Source: Candidatus Hydrothermota bacterium
GTDB lineage: Bacteria; Hydrothermota; Hydrothermia; B15-G9; DRBW01
Assembly (NCBI GenBank): GCA_021158525.1
Contig: JAGGUL010000107.1
Location: 1-34,268 of the forward strand
Reading direction: 5' to 3'
DNA: 34,268 bases
Part shown: positions 1-7,794 of the stretch, piece by piece
How the letters are laid out: the number at the start of each line of letters is the position of its first letter
How positions within the stretch are numbered: position 1 is the first letter of the stretch
Made by a program: the position numbers and the translations under genes
Notes under the pieces: model-generated
Database searches by the model: none
Seen by the model: the letters and a program-made list of their open reading frames with translations, nothing else
What the model was told of the DNA's origin: nothing

Positions 1-2830
1 ACCCCAACCACACCGCCAGTCCATCGTGCACATACGAAGCATTGTACACAACCTCTAACCCATCACTCCCATCTCCATTCTCTATCCCAACCGTAGCACT
101 CGTCAGATCTCCGTCCATCGTGTTGTACTGATATAACATGTGCCCGTCTGGATACAATATCGCCTCAAAAGTATAGGAACCTGAGTTGTAATAGTGAGGT
201 ACCTCTTTCCACTCCACTATGAACCGGTTGTTATCCTCGTCGTAGTAATAATATACCTGACCACCCTGTGTGGGATTCAGATCGTCCCAGAAAGGACCTA
301 TGTAATCGTTGGGATCCTCCGGATCGGGTATCGGATCGTTCGAGTAATCGGCACCATCTATTCCGAAGGTCAGATACCCGTTCGAGGATATCTTCACGCT
401 GTTCTTTGCCTCTCCATAGAAATTGAAGGTGAAAGGCAAAGATACAGTGAGGGAATCGTCATCGTCGAAATTCAAGGGCGTGCCAACTCCGCTTATCTCA
501 ACCCAATCGTACACAGGTCCACCTGGCTCGTCCGAATCTATCCACGTGTATCCATAATTGTCTGGTCCACCCTGTCCCTTCGCAGGCGATACGCCCCTTC
601 CAGGATCAGGCTCTCCCTTCGCAGGCTCATAATGAGGCCTCACCCTCTTTATGACGGTCCTGTCTCCGACTACCTTCCTCAACAATATCTCTCCCACCTG
701 CCACTCGGTATCCCTCACAGTGAAAAGAAGTGATGCCTCACCGACGTTCGATATCGTCATCCACAGGGTGTCAATTGTGTCTGGCGGCAACGTCACGTTG
801 AGGGTCAGAGGGCTCACCTCTATGTCGGGATAGAGCCAGGGCTCCACAGATATGTCGTCCACATACCAACCCTCACGCGTTACAGCGCCATCCGATGTCA
901 GGCGGAACCTTATCTTGATGACGCCGGAGAAATTTCTCAGGTCACGTTCTATCCTCACCCATCCGCCTGAAGAGCCGTTGAAGGGATCTCCCAGCTGCTG
1001 CCATGTGCTTCCTCCGTCGGCCGAGACCTCCACATAACCGTAATCATACCCTGTCTCAAGTTCGTAATAAGTCCAGAAAACGAGTTTTGATTCGGGATAG
1101 AGGGCTATGTCCTCAGAAAGGAGCCATGCATTCATGTTATCTGTATACTGCCAGCTTCCCTCCTGGCCGCAATACCAGCTGTGAGACGGCGAATTGGACC
1201 TGTGTTCCGTTATGTGCCACAGGTCATTTCCGCCGCCATGTGTCCAGTATCCCTGACCGCTCTCCACGTCATCGGAAAATCCTGGCTGTATGCCCACCAC
1301 TGTGAAGAAAAATACAGGTTTTTCGTAGGAGCCGCCGTTAGCCTGGATATCTACCTGGAATTCCACGTGAGTGCCTGGAGACATGGATGGGTCGAGATAA
1401 ACAAGGAAGGGCTGGCCCGAGTTGCTGCCGTAGCCGTCGGGGAAGGGACCTATATCCGAGAAAGGCTTGGTGCCTTCGATGACCGTTACGCCAGGGGTTG
1501 TGGAGGAGAGTATGCCCGTTACGTTCATCCCAGAATCAGCGGGGCACAGGTTTCTGAGGTTCAGGACAATCGTGATTGTGTCGCCGGGGTCGGGCAGCTC
1601 GCCGTTCAAATCACGGATCTGGGAGCCGTTGAAGGCGAGATAAAGCCCCGATGCCCTTGTCACGAAAAGGTCCATCGGTATGTTTTCTGCTACCTGTTGA
1701 GCGATAGTGGCGGAATCGGGCTGCCAGAAGGACTCTCCAACTTCCACCACAAAGGAATAAGCCCTGGGCTTTTCCGACTGTTCCCCGTACATCCAGTCAT
1801 TGGCTTCGCCGTTAACCGGATACAGAAGCTGAGCCGGTCTGCCGTAAGTGTAGCCATTTGAGGCCCTCATTATCTGGGCCATCGCGACAAAGGCGTCCTC
1901 ATCGGGGGTGGGCTGGTCCACGTACCCCCATGGGTAAATGATCATGTTGGAATAGCTGTGGTAGTTGATGACGATGGTGGGCTGAATGGAATCCACGAAA
2001 TATCTCATCGCCTGATTTTCAGGCTCGGAAAAGGCCGAAGGCCCCCTGTAGGTCTGGTCACATGGATCAGGGCTGGAGCCCGTGTTGTCATACCCCCACA
2101 TGTAACCGTAGTTCCTGTTGGGGTCAACGCCGTCGCAGTCATCAACATAGCCGTTATTATTGTTATCTCTGAGGTTTTTTCTCCAGTAACCATCACCTGA
2201 CTCGTTGTAGACATAACCGTCGGGGTTCATTACTGGAAGGAGGTATATCTCCCTGTTATTCACGAGCCATGTAATATCGGGGTCGTTGCCGTAATTTTCG
2301 CAGAGGTATTTCGCAAATTCGATCGGGATGGTGCAGGATATGGGTTCCCTGGCATGGTGGACTCCGTCGATCAGGACCGAGGGCTCATCTTCGTCTAAGT
2401 CAGGATTGTCTGAGATTTTTATCGCCCAGATATCCCTGCCGAACCAGGACTGTCCTATTGAAAACTTGGCCGTCGTTATATCAGGATACTGCTGATGGAT
2501 GCTGTCGAGCTGAGCCTGCATTTCGTCGTAGGTGTAGTAGGGGCCGAAGTTCACGAGAACGCCCTCTTTCTGCCATCTCTGCCACGTGGCCGAAAGGTCT
2601 TCGTCCAGTATCTCGTACCTGTAACCTTCGAGAATCTGCTTTTTGGATTGGGGAACCACGGCTTCGACGAACAGATGATGCGGTTCAACCCTCGCTATGT
2701 CGTCGATTCCTTTTTGAATCAACCCCTTTACCTCCTCGGGATTGTTTAGATGTATTCTCACCCACATGGGACCAGACACACCAATCCCAATGAGCGAGAG
2801 AAGCAGTATTACGCACACACTGCGCTTCAT
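1..2830 (-). CDS. Secreted M14 zinc carboxypeptidase with C-terminal accessory domains (C-terminus beyond window)
   Basis: Exported metallocarboxypeptidase of the carboxypeptidase T/A family that removes C-terminal residues from peptides outside the cell. The start ATG at 2830 follows a GGAGAT site and opens a classic Sec signal peptide (Lys-Arg, then a hydrophobic run to about residue 20). Zinc ligands of family M14 are in order: H159 and E162 in the HHAREP motif and H291 in NYHSYS; E363 in VVEVGE is the catalytic glutamate. After the catalytic domain (about residues 85-400) come a C-terminal-repeat-like region, a MAM/immune-inhibitor-A-like beta domain (about 530-660) and a further beta domain rich in Tyr and Asp repeating toward the edge. 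The frame stays open to base 2, so at least 943 residues are coded and the end is missing. It is a scavenging or surface-processing enzyme by inference. Confidence 0.93.
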   Translation of the reverse strand, partial: MKRSVCVILLLSLIGIGVSGPMWVRIHLNNPEEVKGLIQKGIDDIARVEPHHLFVEAVVPQSKKQILEGYRYEILDEDLSATWQRWQKEGVLVNFGPYYTYDEMQAQLDSIHQQYPDITTAKFSIGQSWFGRDIWAIKISDNPDLDEDEPSVLIDGVHHAREPISCTIPIEFAKYLCENYGNDPDITWLVNNREIYLLPVMNPDGYVYNESGDGYWRKNLRDNNNNGYVDDCDGVDPNRNYGYMWGYDNTGSSPDPCDQTYRGPSAFSEPENQAMRYFVDSIQPTIVINYHSYSNMIIYPWGYVDQPTPDEDAFVAMAQIMRASNGYTYGRPAQLLYPVNGEANDWMYGEQSEKPRAYSFVVEVGESFWQPDSATIAQQVAENIPMDLFVTRASGLYLAFNGSQIRDLNGELPDPGDTITIVLNLRNLCPADSGMNVTGILSSTTPGVTVIEGTKPFSDIGPFPDGYGSNSGQPFLVYLDPSMSPGTHVEFQVDIQANGGSYEKPVFFFTVVGIQPGFSDDVESGQGYWTHGGGNDLWHITEHRSNSPSHSWYCGQEGSWQYTDNMNAWLLSEDIALYPESKLVFWTYYELETGYDYGYVEVSADGGSTWQQLGDPFNGSSGGWVRIERDLRNFSGVIKIRFRLTSDGAVTREGWYVDDISVEPWLYPDIEVSPLTLNVTLPPDTIDTLWMTISNVGEASLLFTVRDTEWQVGEILLRKVVGDRTVIKRVRPHYEPAKGEPDPGRGVSPAKGQGGPDNYGYTWIDSDEPGGPVYDWVEISGVGTPLNFDDDDSLTVSLPFTFNFYGEAKNSVKISSNGYLTFGIDGADYSNDPIPDPEDPNDYIGPFWDDLNPTQGGQVYYYYDEDNNRFIVEWKEVPHYYNSGSYTFEAILYPDGHMLYQYNTMDGDLTSATVGIENGDGSDGLEVVYNASYVHDGLAVWLG

Positions 2831-2849
2831 CTCGATCTCCTTTTTTGAC

Positions 2850-2862
2850 ACCCCAACGGGGT
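2850..2862 (-). other. Short 5'-leader hairpin before the M14 peptidase
   Basis: Perfect inverted repeat ACCCC-AAC-GGGGT. In the peptidase mRNA it would form a 5-bp stem with a 3-nt loop about 10 bases upstream of the GGAGAT ribosome site. It could tune translation or be chance; there is no U-run, so it is not a convincing terminator for either strand. Confidence 0.3.
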
Positions 2863-3027
2863 CTCCTGGTTTTTAAAGAGGTATATTAAACCGGAAGGAA
2901 TGTTAAGCAGGAGATTATCGGACTCCTTTTATCTGGCATAAGATATATATATAAGCCTGTCGGCGCGTAAAATCAAGGTTAAGGTGAAATATTTTCCGCT
3001 CAGGAGCTTCTTTCTGCGAGGATGTGA

Positions 3028-3056
3028 TTGGCGAGAGGCGTCCCGTGCTTTATCAT
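3028..3056 (+). promoter_or_regulatory. Sigma-70-type promoter for the 3073 lipoprotein gene
   Basis: TTGGCG (3028-3033), a 17-bp spacer and TATCAT (3051-3056). Predicted start of transcription is near 3063, giving a leader of about 10 bases that is AT-rich (tandem ATATAAACT-like repeats) with no Shine-Dalgarno sequence. Confidence 0.5.
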
Positions 3057-3072
3057 ATAAACTATATAAACT

Positions 3073-3759
3073 ATGAAAAAGAGCTATCTCTTGCTGGCGT
3101 GGTTGTTGATCTCCTGTTCGAGGGGAGGCAGAGTCGATTACTTTCCCCTTCAGCTGGGGAATAGGTGGACTTATCAGCTTTACTCCATGCAAAAAGGCTG
3201 GAAAACGGCAAGGAGGTATGTGGACTCAAAGGCCGAGATAAAAGGGATGCAGGTTTACAGGCTGAAAAACACCTTTTTTCCCGATTACTTCCTCGTGTCG
3301 GATTCGGCAGGTGTCAGGGCCTACGGGGCGGACATGAAAAACCGCGGAAGGGACTTTTCGGACAATTCCATCGTGGTGTATTCGGAGCCCGATACCTGGC
3401 TTCTCTACCCCCTCGAAGTCGGGAAAAAGTGGGGAGGCAGTTATTATTTCGAGAAGGACCTCAAGAATGACGGGAAGTTGAGGACCGAAGTCAGGTATGA
3501 TGTCTCCGTTCTCGACAGGGGAACTGTCCGGGCCGGCAAAAGGAAATACAGAAATTCATACAAAGTTCACTATCGAGAGATAATAACCCTGATGGTCGTC
3601 GATTCCAGTGATGTTCATGCCGATATAGATACTTCGGAATACACCGTCTGGTATGCCCCGAATGTGGGCCCCGTCGTCATAGAGGGCTTTGGTTATCTGG
3701 AGGATTTCACCCGGGGCAGTCCTGAACTCGAGAAGTTGAGGGATTCCCGCAGTCAGTAG
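3073..3759 (+). CDS. Lipoprotein of unknown function
   Basis: A 228-residue protein with a lipoprotein signal: MKKSYLLLAW followed by the lipobox LISC, so the mature N-terminus would be lipidated Cys15. The mature part begins DYFPLQLGNRWTY, a motif I associate with uncharacterised secreted or lipid-anchored beta-rich proteins in FCB-type bacteria; I cannot name a function. The rest is soluble, charged and free of further membrane segments. It stands alone on the plus strand between the divergent M14 peptidase and the convergent DUF4159 gene, whose stop codon it overlaps by 7 bases. No Shine-Dalgarno sequence precedes ATG 3073; the start is supported by the immediate signal peptide and by the promoter just upstream. 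Confidence 0.8.
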   Translation: MKKSYLLLAWLLISCSRGGRVDYFPLQLGNRWTYQLYSMQKGWKTARRYVDSKAEIKGMQVYRLKNTFFPDYFLVSDSAGVRAYGADMKNRGRDFSDNSIVVYSEPDTWLLYPLEVGKKWGGSYYFEKDLKNDGKLRTEVRYDVSVLDRGTVRAGKRKYRNSYKVHYREIITLMVVDSSDVHADIDTSEYTVWYAPNVGPVVIEGFGYLEDFTRGSPELEKLRDSRSQ

Positions 3760-4394
3760 GTGAGCGAGTAGAGAACTATATTTATTCCCATTTTAAAGGC
3801 GGCTTCCCTCTTTTCCGGCGGATCGTTGTGGTTGGGGGTCCAACCATCGGAAATGTTGGTGTTGTAAGTGTAGTAGACGACCATTCTGTCCCCTATAAAG
3901 ATCCCATAGCCGTGGGGCGGTCCCGGTCTGTGTTCGTGGATTTTGGGGAGCCCTTTGGGGAAATCGTAGAATAGGTGGTAGATTGGGTGATCGAAGGGAA
4001 GCTCCACCAGTTCCCTGTCGGGAAAGACCTTTTTGATCTCCCTGCGGAAGCTTTCATCCATGCCGTAGTCATCGTCAGCATAGAGAAATCCGCCGTTCTC
4101 GAGGTATTCCCTGAGGTTTTTGGCTTCGTCCTCTGTCAGCCTGATGTTGCCGTGGCCGGTGAGGTAGAGGAAAGGATAGTTGAAGATCTCACGGCTGCCC
4201 ACATCGACAACGGCCTGGTCTGGTGCCACCGCCACCCCGGCCCTTTTCCGAAGCTCTGCCGCGAGATTCGGAAGAACGTCAGGGTCATTGTACCAGTCTC
4301 CTCCCCCTCTATATTTCACCCTGGCAAGCTGAAAATCAGTGTCAGCTCCCGCCAGGATGCCCATAAACAGGATAAAAAGGCTAATCTTTCCCAT
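3753..4394 (-). CDS. DUF4159 domain protein, exported
   Basis: About 213 residues. A signal peptide (GKISLFILFMGILAGA) precedes a DUF4159 domain, recognised from the GGGDWYNDP start, the FLYLTGHG strand and turn, the ENGGFLYADDDYG block, and the later LPFDHPIYHLFYDFP and HGYGIFIGDRMVVYYTYN blocks. Function is not established; the fold resembles a glutamine-amidotransferase/ThuA-like Rossmann arrangement, and relatives occur near MoxR, DUF58 and BatA-type genes in other phyla. I chose ATG 4394 rather than ATG 4409 because a GAGGAG site sits 6 bases before 4394 while the upstream ATG has no usable spacing. It overlaps the upstream 105-aa gene by 14 bases and the convergent lipoprotein gene by 7. 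Last gene of the thpR operon. Confidence 0.88.
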   Translation of the reverse strand: MGKISLFILFMGILAGADTDFQLARVKYRGGGDWYNDPDVLPNLAAELRKRAGVAVAPDQAVVDVGSREIFNYPFLYLTGHGNIRLTEDEAKNLREYLENGGFLYADDDYGMDESFRREIKKVFPDRELVELPFDHPIYHLFYDFPKGLPKIHEHRPGPPHGYGIFIGDRMVVYYTYNTNISDGWTPNHNDPPEKREAAFKMGINIVLYSLTY

Positions 4395-4698
4395 GAGTGC
4401 TCCTCTCATCCTCGGCTCTCTCTATGGCCTGAATTAAGAGCTCTATGTTCTTGCGGTCCTCGAGCATCTCATAGAAATCTCTGTAATCCTTGAAGCTGAA
4501 GAGGCTCTGCACTATCGGCTCGAAGAAGACCATAACCTGGCTTGCCACGAAGGAAAGGGGTTTGGCGCTCTCCAGAACCACGATAGCAGGGACCGTAAGC
4601 CTCCACTGTACGACCCGTCTGGCTATTTTCTCTATGAGGAAGGTGTAGTCTTTGCCCTCATTCGCTTTTTCCCTGGATTTTTCCGAGAATTTCAACAT
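4381..4698 (-). CDS. Conserved-looking 105-aa protein, function unknown
   Basis: Small basic/acidic protein with a central hydrophobic or amphipathic stretch (residues about 36-68, LTVPAIVVLESAKPLSFVAS and the following VMVFFEPIVQSLF) and charged helices at both ends. It may be a membrane-associated or tail-anchored helical protein; I do not recognise a named family. A GAGG site lies about 8 bases before ATG 4698. The first 41 bases overlap the end of the LptC-like gene in another frame, and the last 14 overlap the DUF4159 gene, so it is tightly embedded between two envelope genes. The gene density, intact frame and coupling argue that it is real. Confidence 0.7.
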   Translation of the reverse strand: MLKFSEKSREKANEGKDYTFLIEKIARRVVQWRLTVPAIVVLESAKPLSFVASQVMVFFEPIVQSLFSFKDYRDFYEMLEDRKNIELLIQAIERAEDERSTHGKD

Positions 4699-5149
4699 TG
4701 CTCAGCCTCGCATCGCTGATAAGCCCTTTCCCCTTTAGGATTTTCCCCCTGCTGTGTATTTCCACAGGGCTTTCCGATAAGATCTTTTTTTCTCTCTCTT
4801 TCCACCTGAGCGATGTAGTATAAAGGGTATCACCCTCCTGGGTATACACCCTGACTTTCCCGAGGGCTTTCATGTCTCCTTTATCCTGAAATACGACCCC
4901 CGAATCGGCCCAGAGTTCCGAGGTCTTGTTGCCTTCTTCGTCATAGAAGTAGAGCACAAAGTCATAGACCCGGGCCGTGTCCTTGAATTCCTCGACCCTT
5001 CTCGCGAATAGCTCCCAGGATTTTTTGCCCAGGCGCGTTTCCGTTATCCTGACCCCTCTCAGGACTTCCTGTGATTCAGATTTTTCCTTTTCTCCTCTCT
5101 GGCCGCAGGCGAGGAACAGGAAAATAAGGGCGGGGAGGAAATACCTCAT
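4658..5149 (-). CDS. lptC: LptC-like LPS export lipoprotein
   Basis: 163 residues. LptC links the LptBFG ABC transporter to the LptA bridge that carries LPS across the periplasm. The N-terminus is a lipoprotein-type signal (hydrophobic run ending LACG, Cys15) instead of the uncleaved helix of E. coli LptC; this lipidated form is common in FCB bacteria. The body fits the LptC/OstA beta-jellyroll: LRGVRITETRLGKKSWELFA, then YDFVLYFYDEEGNKTSELWA, a DSGVV strand, and alternating strands ending ISDARLSNVEILGKI. ATG 5149 overlaps the kdsD stop as ATGA, which suggests coupled translation with Kdo synthesis. lptA and lptB are not in the window. The exact symbol is inferred from domain and context. 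Confidence 0.8.
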   Translation of the reverse strand: MRYFLPALIFLFLACGQRGEKEKSESQEVLRGVRITETRLGKKSWELFARRVEEFKDTARVYDFVLYFYDEEGNKTSELWADSGVVFQDKGDMKALGKVRVYTQEGDTLYTTSLRWKEREKKILSESPVEIHSRGKILKGKGLISDARLSNVEILGKIQGKSE

Positions 5150-6117
5150 ACCACTCTTGCTCTCATAAGGTCATGGAGATGAATGATGCCTATTGGGTGT
5201 CTCTCGTCATCCACCACGATCAGGGCCGTTATTCCATACTGTTCCATCCTTTGAGCCGCCGTGGTGGCCAGCTCTTCCTTGGTTATCACTTTCGGGTTTT
5301 TATTCATCACGTCGACGGCCTTGAACCTGAATATGTCGCTTTCCCTTTCGAGAAGGCGTCGGAGGTCTCCGTCGGTTATCACCCCAACCACTTTTCTTCC
5401 ATCATCTACCACGCTCGTGATGCCCCTTTTGGCCGTCATTTCCAGGATCACCTGTTTCATATCTGCGTCAGTTCCCACAACAGGGACGTATTTTTCGCCG
5501 GTGAGCATCATGTCTTCCACCTTGAGCCAGAACCTCTTGCCTATAAATCCGCCGGGGTGGAGGGCTGCGAAATCCTCGAGCCTGAAGTTTTTCTCGAAAA
5601 GCAGGACCACGGAGAGGGCGTCTCCCAGCGCCATGGTGGCAGTTGTGGACACGGTTGGAGCCAGATCGTAAGGACAGGCCTCCTTGTCGACCTTAACTTC
5701 CAGGACGACATCGGAATTGCGGGCGAGCTCGGAGTTCCTGTTAGCGGTTATCGCTATAATGGGGAGATTCCAGCGTTTCAAAAGGGGGATAAGGAGATGG
5801 AACTCATCGGATTCGCCGCTTTTGGAAATGGCGAGGACGACATCATCCCTGGAGACTATTCCCAGATCTCCGTGAAGCGATTCCGTGGGATGGAGATATA
5901 TGGCGGGAGTACCGGTGCTCGTGAGAGTTGCGGCTATTTTTTTCGCCACTATTCCAGATTTTCCCAGGCCGGTGACGATCACTCTGCCCTTCTTGGAAAG
6001 GATAAGGCGAACTGCCCTGATGAAATCCTCCCCGAGGCCATCTATTATGGCCTGGATGCCTTCTTTTTCCTTTTGAAGCACGTCGCGGGCGATCGCCAGG
6101 ATCTTTTCTTCCTTCAT
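5146..6117 (-). CDS. kdsD: D-arabinose 5-phosphate isomerase (SIS + two CBS domains)
   Basis: Converts ribulose 5-phosphate to arabinose 5-phosphate, the first committed step toward Kdo. The SIS domain (about residues 35-190) has VIVTGLGKSGIVAKKIAATL, the LHPTESLHGDLG loop and the AISKSGESDE sugar-phosphate loop; LHPGGFIGKR supplies the conserved histidine region. Two CBS domains follow (about 205-265 and 270-323), the second with ALIVVDDERHPIGIIHLHDL. At 323 residues it has the usual full KdsD/KpsF length. It overlaps thpR upstream and lptC downstream by 4 bases each (ATGA), so it lies in the middle of a coupled operon. kdsB is transcribed divergently nearby; kdsA and kdsC are not present here. 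Confidence 0.96.
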   Translation of the reverse strand: MKEEKILAIARDVLQKEKEGIQAIIDGLGEDFIRAVRLILSKKGRVIVTGLGKSGIVAKKIAATLTSTGTPAIYLHPTESLHGDLGIVSRDDVVLAISKSGESDEFHLLIPLLKRWNLPIIAITANRNSELARNSDVVLEVKVDKEACPYDLAPTVSTTATMALGDALSVVLLFEKNFRLEDFAALHPGGFIGKRFWLKVEDMMLTGEKYVPVVGTDADMKQVILEMTAKRGITSVVDDGRKVVGVITDGDLRRLLERESDIFRFKAVDVMNKNPKVITKEELATTAAQRMEQYGITALIVVDDERHPIGIIHLHDLMRARVV

Positions 6118-6674
6118 CGTCCCCTCAGCTTGAAAACCGAGATTTTCTTGTAAAGAGGGCCCTCGGGCCGAAGGATGCTCTCATAGAGGACGACCTCATT
6201 GATCCTGAAGGATTTCCCCTTTACCTCGTCCAGATCCAGATCATCGAGGGTTACCCTTTCCCTGGAATACCTTTTGGCCCGTGCCAGCGTGAGGTGGGGG
6301 GTGAATTCCCTGTCCTCCCTGTCAAAACCGATTTTCAGGAGTTCTTTCTCTATTCTCTCCTGGAGCTTTTTGATCTCATCGAGATCACCCTCTATACCGA
6401 GCCAGAATACCCTGAGAGCTCCTCTTTTCGGGAATGTGCCGAACTCTGAAGTAGTCAGATTGAAGGGAGCCTCGGCGCGCGTTATCATGTCGAGAACACG
6501 CTTGACTTTCTCTATTTTTTCCCTTTCTACCTCTCCGAGAAATTTAAGCGTAATGTGGAGATTTTCTTCCTCTACCCATTTCAAATCCCTGTGGGATTTT
6601 CGGGCCCTTTCTGTGGCCCGCATGACCTCTTTTTTCACCATTTCGGGGATATCAACGGCTATGAAGCACCTCAT
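6114..6674 (-). CDS. thpR: RNA 2',3'-cyclic phosphodiesterase (2H family)
   Basis: 186-residue 2H phosphoesterase (ThpR/LigT), which opens 2',3'-cyclic phosphate ends on RNA. Both catalytic HxT motifs are visible: H40-I-T42 in LHITLKFLGE and H127-L-T129 in PHLTLARAK, with the typical N-terminus MRCFIAVDIPE. It is the first gene of the operon with kdsD, lptC and DUF4159; the functional link to LPS is not obvious. No Shine-Dalgarno sequence precedes ATG 6674. Instead a strong promoter places its -10 box so that the A of the ATG is the predicted first transcribed base, suggesting a leaderless mRNA. Confidence 0.95.
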   Translation of the reverse strand: MRCFIAVDIPEMVKKEVMRATERARKSHRDLKWVEEENLHITLKFLGEVEREKIEKVKRVLDMITRAEAPFNLTTSEFGTFPKRGALRVFWLGIEGDLDEIKKLQERIEKELLKIGFDREDREFTPHLTLARAKRYSRERVTLDDLDLDEVKGKSFRINEVVLYESILRPEGPLYKKISVFKLRGR

Positions 6675-6680
6675 TTTTAG

Positions 6681-6709
6681 ATTTTAATAATTGACCAGAG
6701 CCTTGTCAA
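6681..6709 (-). promoter_or_regulatory. Promoter of the thpR-kdsD-lptC operon (leaderless layout)
   Basis: On the minus strand: TTGACA (6704-6709), a 17-bp spacer and TAAAAT (6681-6686). Six bases separate the -10 box from ATG 6674, so transcription would start at or next to the start codon. The -35 block overlaps the candidate -35 of kdsB on the other strand. Confidence 0.8.
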
Positions 6710-6732
6710 TCCGATGGATTTGCATTTAAACT
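6703..6732 (+). promoter_or_regulatory. Candidate promoter of kdsB, back-to-back with the thpR promoter
   Basis: TTGTCA (6703-6708), an 18-bp spacer and TAAACT (6727-6732), or TTTAAA at 6725-6730 with 16 bp. Both choices put the transcript start at or within two bases of ATG 6739. The hexamers are weaker than those of the divergent thpR promoter. Confidence 0.45.
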
Positions 6733-6738
6733 AAAGGG

Positions 6739-7491
6739 ATGAAAACAGTTATCGTAATCCCTGCGCGTTATGGGTCTTCCAGGCTCAAGGCAAAGCCCCT
6801 CAGGGAGATCGCCGGTAAGCCCCTGATACAGTGGGTCTTTGAGGGAGCGACGGACAGCAGGTTGGCGGAAGAAGTCCTCGTTGCCACCGATGACGAGAGG
6901 GTGAGGGAGGTCGTGGAAAGTTTTGGCGGGAGGGTTGTTATGACCCCCGATGATGTGCCGTCGGGGACCGATAGGGTTTACAGGGCTGTCGAGGGGACAG
7001 ATTTCGACCTGGTGGTCAATCTCCAGGGCGACGAGCCCCTGGTAACGGGCTCTCTCCTTGACGCTGTAATTGAGGAACTTCGGATGGGCGAGAAAATGGT
7101 GACGTGTGCCTATCACCCTGAAAATATCGACGAGATAGGCGATCCCAACAGGGTCAAAGTTGTCCTCGACGAAAACGGCTATGCTCTTTATTTCTCACGG
7201 TCGCCTATCCCCTTCGTGAGGAGCGGGAGGCTGAGGCCCGATGACTTTCTGATACACGGCGGGATATACGGTTTCCGAAGGGACGTCCTCGAGGAATTCG
7301 TCAGGATGGGCGAGGGAAGACTGGAGGCGCTCGAGGGCCTGGAGCAGCTACGGGCCCTGGAGAGGGGCATCAGAATAAAGGTCATGCTCTCGGAAGTGCC
7401 GCTATATCCAGTCGACACTCCCTCTGATCTCATCAGGGTCGAGGGAGTTATAAAGCTCAAAAATGGATTCTCTGAAAGGAGAGGTCGTTAA
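6739..7491 (+). CDS. kdsB: 3-deoxy-manno-octulosonate cytidylyltransferase (CMP-Kdo synthetase)
   Basis: Activates Kdo with CTP to CMP-Kdo for lipid A glycosylation. The 250-residue length is standard. Diagnostic motifs: VIPARYGSSRLKAKPL at the N-terminus (nucleotide loop), LVATDDERV, the MTPDDVPSGTDRV block, VVNLQGDEPLV with its metal-binding acidic residues, FSRSPIPF, and HGGIYGFRRDVLEEF, LEALEGLEQLRALERG and PVDTPSDL near the end. The sequence AAAGGG directly abuts the ATG and is too close to act as a normal ribosome site; the promoter position also predicts little or no leader. It is divergent from kdsD, and its last 29 bases overlap the downstream 80-aa gene. Confidence 0.97.
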   Translation: MKTVIVIPARYGSSRLKAKPLREIAGKPLIQWVFEGATDSRLAEEVLVATDDERVREVVESFGGRVVMTPDDVPSGTDRVYRAVEGTDFDLVVNLQGDEPLVTGSLLDAVIEELRMGEKMVTCAYHPENIDEIGDPNRVKVVLDENGYALYFSRSPIPFVRSGRLRPDDFLIHGGIYGFRRDVLEEFVRMGEGRLEALEGLEQLRALERGIRIKVMLSEVPLYPVDTPSDLIRVEGVIKLKNGFSERRGR

Positions 7492-7705
7492 GAGGGCGCT
7501 GAGGCTCGGGCTTATCTGGAAGCCCGGCCTTCTTTCAGAATTGATCCGGAAGGAACCGGAACTGGAGAGAGAGCTCAACGAGTTAGAGCGGGAATTCAAA
7601 GAAGCCTGTGAGAGGGGGGATAGGCAAGAATGCATAGAGATACTCGATATGTGGGAGAGAATCCTCCTGCGGGCCTTGGGGAAGCGCGGGAAGGATGTTG
7701 ATTGA
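7463..7705 (+). CDS. 80-aa charged helical protein, unknown
   Basis: Lys/Glu-rich small protein with a predicted helical, coiled-coil-like middle (ELERELNELEREFKEACERG), no signal peptide and no recognised domain. ATG 7463 lies inside the 3' end of kdsB (29-base overlap, different frame). A GGGAG about 15 bases upstream is a weak ribosome site, so translation may depend on kdsB. The amino-acid make-up matches neighbouring proteins and the frame ends cleanly before the next promoter, which supports it as a gene. No function can be assigned. Confidence 0.6.
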   Translation: MDSLKGEVVKRALRLGLIWKPGLLSELIRKEPELERELNELEREFKEACERGDRQECIEILDMWERILLRALGKRGKDVD

Positions 7706-7747
7706 GTTTTTGTTCGGGGAGCGAATAATGCCCGGGCGCATAGCTTC

Positions 7748-7776
7748 TTGTGGAGGAGCAGAAGTTGTTGTAAAAT
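7748..7776 (+). promoter_or_regulatory. Promoter for the 30-aa ORF and PilT-like gene
   Basis: TTGTGG (7748-7753), exactly 17 bp, TAAAAT (7771-7776). Predicted start near 7783, just before a GAGGG ribosome site that serves the small ORF at 7795. Confidence 0.55.
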
Positions 7777-7794
7777 AAAGGCGAGGGAAGTTTC

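Noticed and set aside
194-733. Plus-strand frame opposite the M14 peptidase C-terminal part
   Set aside because: The minus-strand frame is continuous from the signal peptide to base 2 and carries domain-like sequence.
2929-3192. Minus-strand frame of 87 codons in the gap before the lipoprotein gene
   Set aside because: Crosses the lipoprotein promoter and signal peptide region; no ribosome site or domain.
5173-6153. Plus-strand open frame of 326 codons opposite kdsD
   Set aside because: Exactly covers kdsD on the other strand; low-complexity His/Phe-rich product.
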